The notes under the pieces: generated by a model
What the model was told of the DNA's origin: nothing
The model's input: the letters and a program-made list of their open reading frames with translations, nothing else
Databases searched by the model: none
Origin: Phoronis australis
Taxonomy: Eukaryota > Phoronida > Phoronidae
DNA: 38,284 nt
NCBI GenBank assembly: GCA_002633005.1
Contig: NMRA01001176.1
Location: 4,601 to 42,884, forward strand
Direction of reading: 5' to 3'
Shown: piece after piece, positions 30,966 to 38,284 of the stretch
Layout of the letters: every line of letters begins with the position of its first letter
Position numbering within the stretch: position 1 is the stretch's first letter
Made by a program: the position numbers and the translations under genes

Positions 30966-31024
30966 ATTCAATCACCACTAGTACAGCAGCGACACCGTGA
31001 GGAGAATTCTCTGAATAGCCCCAT

Positions 31025-32300
31025 TAAATTTCTTCGATCGAATATCAAGTTAAATAAAGATTGCAAAGCCGTCAAAATATTGTGACATTAATATTAAGTT
31101 GTGATTTTGCAAAGAATAAACAAACTAGTAAAATCTTACAAAAACAATTAGGCTAAAAAGTTGAACGGAACTCAAAAAAGTGGAACTTTTGTAAGCCTAT
31201 TGTGCAGTTTTGCTCAATCACTCATCGTTGAGATAGAAGATAAAGTCGCACATCAAAATACGCCCTCCCAAAATTGGAATAAAAAAGACAAAAGACAGGA
31301 AATTCGTGATCCATAGGTCTCCCAAATTGGTCCTTATACTTGAGGCGCTGTGGGTTAGCTGATCAGATAACCACGTTGTTTGAAAAAGACGCTTGAAGCT
31401 CCACTAAAGCATTCCAACCTTGTTTAATGAATGCTGAATTTGCAGTCGAATTCAAAGTTCCTGTTTACTTCATAAGATTGCCACGAGGTGGTGTATTTCG
31501 TGGTTGCTTTATTTGTAAGTAAACTAACAAAAATCAAAGTGACTGTCGTTAGGGTTCCACAATGTTTATCGACGATCTTGAAGCTAGGATTTTCATGTCA
31601 TACTGTTGGATGAAAATATTGTATGCTACATGTATGTATACAACGGATTACAGAAACGCATTATTACATAAGTCAGATGTTAGTTTAGAAATCTGTTTTG
31701 TTGAAATGGTTAATTTTTTGTGTTCATCGTAATGGTGGGCTCATGTGGAGTGCAGAATGATGTTGCTCAACTTAAATTGCGAGTCATTTCAGCCGCCATC
31801 TACAGCTGTGTCATTTAAGCTGATGAGAAACTAGGATGGTAATGAACTAGGGAGGGGAGATCTTTTACGGTTGCACTGGGGGTCTTGCTAGAAATTGTTT
31901 AGCAAATACATAGTATACCGTGAAACCCATGGACAGTAACGGTATTTACTCGTAAAATCTGTAACAAACTTTTCAATCGCATAAAATCGGTCAATTGTTT
32001 TGTGTTTCAATGTTTGTGAAGAAAAAAATAATGCGCAGCGGATGCATACACAATAAAATGCTGACACATAGGTAATTTAAATCGGTCTCAATATTTTCTA
32101 CATGTAGTTTGCCATACTTCTGTTTTTCTATTTTAGACATTTGTCCTCCTGTCAAGTACTTAGAAATTCATTTTGTAAATTTTTATAATCAAATCTGAAT
32201 GACTTATTTGTGATGCCTACATTTTAGTTTGGTATTCATACTTTCTAAGCCAAATAGCCACATTAAATTTTATGTTTAATTTTCTCATTACCACAATTTT
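31025..32300. other. No supported gene
   Basis: AT-rich sequence without motif-bearing frames or clear repeats. Confidence 0.5.
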
Positions 32301-32302
32301 AG

Positions 32303-32518
32303 AAATCGGGAATGGCTTTTTATGCTGAAGAAGTGGCTTCCGCTGAAGTTGAAGACCTGCCGATTATTAGAAAAGGTTGGGTATGGGGGGCCAACCCCCC
32401 TCCCGACCTCCCCCCATTCGGTGCTATGCGCATCTACAATCGTGGTTCAGTTTGCGCAAATGCTTCCAGCCGGACAAAATGTTGGGCCCCCCCTTGTGAT
32501 ATCCTAGATCCGCCACTG
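32303..32518 (+). mobile_element. hAT-like MITE right end joined to an exon-like stretch
   Basis: The right end GATCCGCCACTG (reversed CAGTGGCGGATCTAGGAT) finishes at 32518. The G- and C-rich blocks at 32384-32415 and 32485-32492 are internal parts of the family. The left terminus is missing. An acceptor-like ACCACAATTTTAG (ends 32302) is followed by an open frame M-A-F-Y-A-E-E-V-A-S-A-E-V-E-D-L that runs into the MITE at about 32378. That could be an exon interrupted by the insertion, or chance. Confidence 0.4.
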
Positions 32519-32591
32519 TTCTTATATCCTACAATGAGGCAGCAAAGGAAAACGATGATAATCATGCAACGACTTTCCATGGACAGCAGTG

Positions 32592-32614
32592 NAAAAAAAA
32601 AAAAAAAAAAAAAA
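32592..32614. other. N followed by A-run: assembly join or low-quality homopolymer
   Basis: A single N precedes an uninterrupted run of about 22 A. Coding calls across it are unreliable. Confidence 0.7.
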
Positions 32615-32934
32615 AACAACGCGACCAAATCAAATCAAAGACCAACCAACCTTACAAATGTTGTTCCCGGTAGAGTGTAATCGTCTCGTCTGCTTTTCAG
32701 TGAATTGCACATTTAACTTTTTACGGAGAGTGCGGGGAACCGACAAAATTGTAATTTCACCAGTAAATACAGTTCGAAAAAACAAACCAAACTGTTAACT
32801 AAAAAGTAATTCAACTTTATATGAAGTATATTGTAAACGAGTTTTACAATATAATGCAAATAATTAAAGTATGAAATTATGTACATTCTCGTTATCGTAC
32901 TGTTTCCCTAAGATTACTATGGAACTGGGTCATT

Positions 32935-33228
32935 GATAGCCGCTTGTGGAACTATTTCCGTGACTCTGATAGCGCGCCCAATGCGCTATTCAAGACCATC
33001 GGCGTTCTCACGCCACCTTTTGATTTTAATCACCAGACTTCAGCCAGAGCAGAGTCGCGGGTTGGCATGTCTTATAGGAAAGTCACCCAGCCACGTAATA
33101 ATATAATAATAATATGTAAAGAGCGCACAGATACATTGCCACAGGTCGTTGGTCAAGGTTCTCGTGGATCGAGGGGTTGTGGGTCGAGGGAGTCGTGGGT
33201 CGAGGGCTGTGGGGATCGAGGGGGTTTC
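32935..33228 (+). repeat. Third copy of the minisatellite-tailed repeat
   Basis: 32935-33150 matches the reverse complement of 22665-22880 in order: a GATAGCGCGC stretch, CG-TATT/GCTATT, GCGTTCTCACGCCAC, CACCAGACTT-AGCCAGAGCAGA, ATGTCTTAT and a GCCACAGGTCG end. It is followed at 33150-33228 by GTGGGTCGAGGG-type units and a GTTTCAGAACATTCC end similar to the other termini. The element continues no further, so it is a half copy. Confidence 0.7.
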
Positions 33229-33517
33229 AGAACATTCCACAGAAAATCTTTTTTCAATATACAAGATACAACAATCATGAAATCAAAATAACCAACGTTT
33301 GTAGAGTTCATGTCTGTAACCCTATTCACTGGAGAGAACATAAGCGACTTTGCACAAAAATAGAGCTATGTATGGCATCTGGGACTATGCTAGTGAAACA
33401 TTCAGGAGTAAAAAACTCGATTGAAAAATGCAATAGATATTCAAGACAGACTGATTATACTGTGCTGGTGCAGCGACCCCACATATTTGAAAAATTCTCA
33501 TTTTAGTACATTTTGCA

Positions 33518-33712
33518 TGGGCGTACCTAGGGGAGGGTGGGGCTCGGGGGCTCGACACAAAATTCCACAAAGGACACAGGAAATCGTAGGCCTGAACCTA
33601 GTGGACCCCGTTTTTCTTTTTTATGTCCTCGTTGATTTTATTTAGTAAAAGGTCCCCATGCCGAAAATTTGAACCACCCTATATTTCAGGCTGTGTGTGC
33701 GCATGATTTGAG
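33518..33712 (+). repeat. Dispersed G-rich-headed repeat
   Basis: The head GGGCGTACCTAGGGGAGGG runs into the block shared with 1340-1450 and ends near GTGTGCGCATGATTTG. The last 40 bp of the window (38244-38284) have a similar G-rich head. Probably a non-autonomous transposon. Confidence 0.4.
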
Positions 33713-34291
33713 GTTTCAAAATGTATAACTCATCAACAGGCAATGAAAGTAACATGTTTTATCAATATTTTGCCAAGTTTCATTGTCATAGCAGCTTGGG
33801 CAGATTTGACATAGCAGTGTATTAAGCATAACCGCAAAATGGCATAACCGAGGGGGTAGTGTAGCAAAACTACTAAATGAGGGTGGTAAATTGGTACATG
33901 TATCTTCTTTTAAGACATCTGTATAACAATATATTGGTATCACTAAACAATGCCAAGTGAATAATAGTTCAATAGTTTTCATTCAACGACAAAACTACAA
34001 AGCTAAAATTGGACATTTTTTCAGCGTGAAAACCTGGTTGCGAAGCCGAAAAATTGTTTCGGCCTATAACTTTGGTGATAGAGCGTACCAATTTTGGGAA
34101 ATCTTTTACTACTGTTTATACATGTAGATCCCATAAGACTACCTATTTGTCAAATTCGGTGGAAATTGGATGATCCCCACCTTGCCGATACATGGCTGGT
34201 GCTTTCGTGGACTAGTACTGAAGTTAATTACGGACTTCCAATCCAGTTGACATAAAGATTGAATGTTAAAATATAGCTAACTAGGTAAATA
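33713..34291. other. No supported gene
   Basis: AT-rich sequence. The minus-strand open frame 33716-33982 has no motif or splice support. Confidence 0.45.
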
Positions 34292-35312
34292 TAGATTATT
34301 ACATGGCGAAGTTGTTATCCCCCGTTATCTAGAGCCCGAGTGAATTTTCGAGAATTATTGCCCGAGGGGCGTTATACCACATATTGCAATGAATCGATCT
34401 ACCTTTTTCGACTCGCCTCGGCTTTGTAACTACTTCCTATGTCAGAGGCCCAGGGTCGGAGGTCGTGACCTTTTAAGAAAAGCCGAGCTATTTTTGTCAA
34501 ATAATGCTTTAATCAAAACCAATTGAAAAATAAAACAAACTAGAAATAAAGTGAATCTATAAATTAAGGTTTAGCAACTAATATAGCTTACTACACATTT
34601 TATCACGCTAAGCTTGGACCGGGAAAATATCGTCTGCTAAAGTAGGTTACCACTAATAACTGACTATAAGGCTCAAGTCAAAGTATCCGACGACACGATA
34701 CCCGCATTCAAATTGGAGATCGGTGATTTCCAAGTGAGAGAACACGAGACAAAAATTTCACTTACTTAAAATATCGTTTTCATGGAAATTATGCGTCTTA
34801 TTTTTCAAAGCGTATAAATGTCGGTGCAATGCCCTTTGCTGAACATGCGATTGTTGCGCGTGCTCATTTAAGTACTCTATTTTCAGGTTCGATGACGTCA
34901 GCCGCTGAGTGGCGTAGTGGTAAAGTCGGCGACTCGAAATTCTTGAGGCCCTGGTTCAAATCCGGCCTCGGTTTCCCGCCAAAATGATATCTCACCAGTG
35001 AGATAACTTTATGGGTTATTACACGGTTGTATCTGCCATTCCAGGCTAATATTGTGGGTCTTTGACATAGAAAGTAGTTACAAAGCCGAGGCGAGTCGAG
35101 AAAGGTAGATCGATTCATTGCAATGTTTCTCGTTCAGTATGTGGGATAAATAGATTATTACATGTTCTCAATCGTTATCCCGCTTATCTAGAGGCCTCAT
35201 GGATTTTGGAGAATTATCACCCTCGGGGCTAACGCTCCTCGGGCAAAAATTCTCCAAAATTCACTCGGGTTCTAGATAACGGGGTGTTACGACTTTGCCA
35301 TGTAATAGTCTA
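34292..35312. mobile_element. Nested inverted-repeat structure around a tRNA-like sequence
   Basis: The outer arms start TAGATTATTACATGGC (34292) and, reversed, TAGACTATTACATGGC (ends 35312). They share a CCCCGTTATCTAGA stretch, CCCGAGTGAATTTT and TTGCCCGAGG over about 80 bp. An inner pair (34375-34455 and, reversed, 35053-35127) shares ATTGCAATGAATCGATCTAC, TCGACTCGCCTCGGCTTTGT and AACTACTT. A third copy of the outer arm (35151-35229) lies directly before the right arm and makes a compact 160-bp palindrome with it. A tRNA-Ser-like sequence is at 34901-34973. No protein. The order suggests MITE insertions into each other or a foldback with captured tRNA. Confidence 0.7.
34901..34973 (+). tRNA. 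tRNA-Ser(CGA)-like sequence, probably a pseudogene or SINE head
   Basis: Pol III box A TGGCGTAGTGG (34910-34920) and box B GGTTCAAATCC (34953-34963) match consensus and are 32 bp apart. The anticodon region GACTCGAAAT resembles tRNA-Ser(CGA). The acceptor arms CGCTGAG and CTCGGTT pair only partly, the T-stem has one mismatch, and the Ser-type long variable arm is not clear. It is therefore a decayed tRNA or a tRNA-derived SINE promoter, not a functional tRNA. Confidence 0.5.
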
Positions 35313-35972
35313 CATGTATAGGTAGCTTTCAGATTTTTACGACTCGTAACGTTTCCGGCTTGTTCTCGGCTTCGGCAAATCGATTTAAATTGTATTTATG
35401 TACACGAATTCTCGAAAACGGGTCTGTGAATTCCATTGACACTTTCAAAGTTTAATGTTTGTTTACCAATCTCCAAAACGGAGCTAGGATTTTCCTTTTA
35501 AATGGCTAGTTTTTTTGAAGGCCCGCAGCCAGCATTCCGTGAGGGTGGTCGGAATTCAAGCTAGATCGGTAGACCTTTGATTATTGCAATCGTCCACACT
35601 GTAGGGTTTTCGGTAAGGCCCTTGACTCTTAATAAGGGGGCGGGGGGGTAGGAGGGGAGTGAAGTTTTTATACACAAAGATGATTCTCAGCTCATGTTCC
35701 TGAGATAAGATTGAATTCGTAATATCAGAAATGAGGATGTCGTGACGGTTGCAAAATACGGGACTCAGATTCGGATATAATGTGGTCCAGAAAGACAACG
35801 TTCTCGCTTTACCTCCTGTTAAACTTTCAAATTAAACTGCTTAAATAAGTGATTACATTTCATTGCATACTCGGACGGAAATATTTAGTAGGAGAATGAT
35901 TGACGAAACTTTTGTCTGGTTGTATATTTGCGTGTTACTTAAGTTGCTTACATCGCTGGATATGGGAACAGC
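35313..35972. other. No supported gene
   Basis: Sequence with a G-rich patch at 35635-35660. The minus-strand frame 35556-35798 has no motif. Confidence 0.45.
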
Positions 35973-37294
35973 TCGCTATTCCTAAGGTTCACTATTCTGA
36001 AGGTTCATTACTCCAAAACTATCTAAAACTTCGAGTGTAATTTTTATACATTTACATGCAAAAATAATTGATATTTCGGTTATTGTGAGGCAGCGGTGTA
36101 CATACCGACGACAACGCCCGAGTACTGAAGCACTTATTGTTTGAATTTCGTGCGCATGTGAAATTGCCCGCATGTCTCAAGTTACGAATACGGCAAAATG
36201 AGTACGAACTTCCATTTTGAAAAGAAAATAATAAATTTTCAACCACGATATATTCATGAAATCCAAGTCAAGATCGCATCATTTCACAGCGCGACTGAAA
36301 ATGTCGCAGAATGTGTTATTGTGTTTTGACATCATTTTGGTTAAGTCGTTGTATTACATCACTTTCTGTTGTTGTTTACTACCACTTTCTTAGAATAGGA
36401 AATTACTAATGCTACCTATTCCTAGAACTGTTTGTTATTGAACGTAGTACATCCCGTATATTTTCATCTTGTTTCATTGGTTAATTCGCGTTTCTCTGGT
36501 CTCTATACCTGTACATATTATTTTTACTTGTATTCAGTAGTAGTAGTTGTAACAGTTGTTTTTCCGCATTCAGATGTTTTCTCTTCATGTAACGTTTGCA
36601 GTCTTCAATATACTAGTCAACACTCATCTCTTGTTCTTTCCTACGAACCACCTCTGCGTACCTACAGTAGCCAAACCGCATTTTCCCCGTACGCCATAGA
36701 AAAAATTTGGGCCGCTGCGCCTCAGCCTCACCCAACGAAACCTCGCGCACGGCAGGGTTGAAACTAAATGTAGTTAGTACGCTACCCTGTCTCTGACAGT
36801 CTTCATGAAGTCAGGGACTTCCATTCAGTCTTCTTAAATTTAAAATCGACGTTGGTCCCTGCTGCCCTGACTCGAGACCAGGCGTGCGTTTAGTAACTTT
36901 AGGACCTAGCTAAAATCTAATCAGTCACGTGTTCTAATTTAATATACACGGGAATATCTCACGTAATATCGCGAAGACTTGTTTTTAACGAGATCCTATC
37001 GTTACTGAATGGGAGGCAGATGTTATTCCTGCTTGAGAGTGTGTCGTTAGTTAGATTCAAGAATCACGATTGGCAGTGAATTGAACTAAGCTCATTTGTA
37101 ACCAATGTGATCATTTTTTAGAAATATTCAGCCCTTACACCCTTTAAATGGCTACTAAATCATGATTGACACAAACACAATACTTTTTTCATGTCAATTC
37201 TGATTCATTACCAGTAGTGAACTTTTGGAGGTATCGGATTAGTGAACCTTTAGAGTAGTGGACTTCCGGAGTAGTGAACCTTCGGAATAGTGAC
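35973..37294. mobile_element. Element with inverted ends made of tandem 16-bp repeats
   Basis: The left end (35973-36019) reads CTATTCCTAAGGTTCA, CTATTCTGAAGGTTCA, TTACTCC. The right end (37213-37294), reversed, reads CTATTCCGAAGGTTCA, CTACTCCGGAAGTCCA, CTACTCTAAAGGTTCA and continues to CTCCAAAAG, as the left end does. So the termini are inverted and each is a short array of a 16-bp unit. Total length is 1322 bp. The inside has a plus-strand open frame (36432-36761) without a recognised domain. No transposase seen. Confidence 0.6.
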
Positions 37295-38284
37295 GTAACA
37301 TTGGAAATATTTCCCATAAAGTTTGTTGCTAGTATAAAGTCAGTGAGACTGTGCACAATTGACACTGGTTGACAGGAGAAGACTTTCTTCATTGACCAAC
37401 GTTTTTATTAGTTCTAGACCTACCTTTCCCCAATAATGTGAACATGCTTGTTGAGGTTTCCTCAGTGCAAGAAAACACGGTAGTTACACGACTGGTTTTT
37501 GAGCAACGACGGAGGTCTGCCTAAGTATAATGAACTTACTGTCGTCGTGTACTGAATTTAAAAGAACGGAAGCACACACAAGTGTATATGCATGCATGTC
37601 GATACACCAATCCACAATCAAAGTGGACACTGAATGAACAACATATTTGACGATCACTTTCAATTCGAAGTTTGAAAATGCCTGAACCATACGAAAATAG
37701 CAGATAACAATAACCTATATTCTGCTGAGTAATAGAAATTTATTAACATCGTTTTTGAAGTAAATTGCGTTTTCATTGAAAGGGGTTTCATTAAAATCTA
37801 CCAAAGGGTCATATTGGTATGAATATCCCTTTTTAAAATGAAATTTGACTTTAAAAGGCGGTAACTTAAAAATAATAATGGCACATAAATATAAAACATA
37901 TTTTATAATTTTTGGTCTGTTTTTATTCAGATAATATATACTTTTACTAGTTAGCGTAGTCAGGATTTTTACATGTACGAGTTAGAAGGGAGGCCACTAA
38001 ATAAGGTTTAAGCAGCGTCAGTAGAAATATTTAACATACATAAGTGATGTACGACAATACATTTTGTGTTGTTCAACAGTGAAACACTTGATTTGTTCAC
38101 TTCAAATGACAAGAGCAGTTACACTGGAAAACATGGAAACTATTGAATACCCACTTCACAGCAGGCACAATTTAAGTAATTCGGTAGTAAGTTACATCAC
38201 GAGATAAAATGGTAATTCGAAGTCCACAAACAGGAAGAGAGGATGCTGGCATCACCCATGGGGTGGGGGGGGGCTTGGGGCTCG
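37295..38284. other. No supported gene; G-rich repeat head at the window edge
   Basis: AT-rich sequence. The last 40 bp, with a G9 run and GGCTTGGGGCTCG, resemble the head of the repeat at 33518 and are cut by the window end. Confidence 0.4.

Larger units (their letters stand above)
27498..31022. mobile_element. Candidate 3.5-kb two-gene DNA transposon, family unknown
   Basis: The left end GGGGCTATTCGGAAAAT and the reversed right end GGGGCTATTCAGAGAAT form a terminal inverted repeat. It is also closed at its inner edge by an identical 14-mer, GTACTAGTGGTGAT, in both ends (27539-27552; inverted at 30971-30984). Total repeat length is about 55 bp with a divergent middle. Both ends are flanked outside by AT (27496-27497 and 31023-31024), a 2-bp duplication known from ISL2EU-type elements. 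Inside, candidate exons on the plus strand start about 150 bp from the left end and one on the minus strand starts about 100 bp from the right end. This convergent two-gene layout is common in DNA transposons. No transposase motif is recognised, and a non-transposon inverted duplication of a promoter is the alternative. Confidence 0.45.

Noticed and set aside
34864-35118. Minus-strand frame ending in R-H-S-A-A-D-V type sequence
   Set aside because: It is the antisense translation of the tRNA-like sequence and its flank.
36432-36761. 109-codon plus-strand frame inside the 16-bp-ended element
   Set aside because: Low-complexity V/Y/S stretches and no recognisable domain; not enough to call a transposon protein.

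Overview
The window looks like animal nuclear DNA, most likely from a marine invertebrate and perhaps an invertebrate deuterostome. It is AT-rich and gene-sparse, with short exons bounded by GT/AG, housekeeping-type animal promoter motifs (YY1, NRF1, ETS), a family-B 7TM receptor with a somatomedin-B domain, a vitamin-K-type propeptide, and many decayed eukaryotic transposons (LINE, Ty3/gypsy, Penelope, PIF/Harbinger, hAT-like MITEs, THAP remnants). There is no operon structure and no CRISPR. Species is an inference from style only. Two single N bases (12398, 32592) mark assembly joins.

Layout. 1-4.1 kb: the tail of a hAT-like MITE, a possible 18-nt microexon (317-334), a decayed THAP domain (1788-2099) and a 60-bp tandem duplication. 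4.2-6.3 kb: plus-strand exon candidates. The first (4176-4339) carries a near-perfect gamma-carboxylase recognition propeptide like that of coagulation factor IX. 5.2-7.3 kb: a foldback element built from ~160-bp units that each carry a palindromic octamer (ATGCAAAT) motif; a spliceable exon lies between its arms. 7.36-7.68 kb: a dense promoter, probably bidirectional, with a short plus-strand ORF. 8.4-13.8 kb: a nest of dead elements. A LINE is interrupted by a Harbinger-like element, which itself contains a hAT-like MITE; the LINE abuts a gypsy pol remnant with a probable 3' LTR. A 458-bp stretch over the LINE/gypsy junction is duplicated across an N with three mismatches, which looks like two haplotypes joined in tandem.

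17.6-24.5 kb (minus strand) holds the one clear gene: a secretin/adhesion-like GPCR with an N-terminal somatomedin-B domain. Its main exon is 17654-19814, with one homopolymer frameshift between TM5 and TM6. A phase-compatible signal-peptide exon sits at 24487-24541. The 4.7-kb intron holds a hAT-like MITE, a Penelope-like GIY-YIG remnant and a minisatellite-bearing inverted-repeat element.

25-31 kb: a candidate secreted first exon (minus), then a 3.5-kb segment (27498-31022) bounded by ~55-bp terminal inverted repeats and AT dinucleotides, with two convergent candidate genes starting just inside the ends. I do not recognise its proteins; it may be a two-gene DNA transposon and is the best candidate for something undescribed. 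32-38 kb: more repeats, including a nested inverted structure around a tRNA-Ser-like sequence (34292-35312) and an element whose inverted ends are tandem 16-bp repeats (35973-37294).

Recurring theme: several unrelated-looking elements here have inverted termini made of internal tandem repeats, with units of 12, 16 and ~160 bp. Only the GPCR, the retroelement and transposon remnants and the inverted-repeat structures are firm. The isolated exons are inferences from open frames, splice signals and matching phases.
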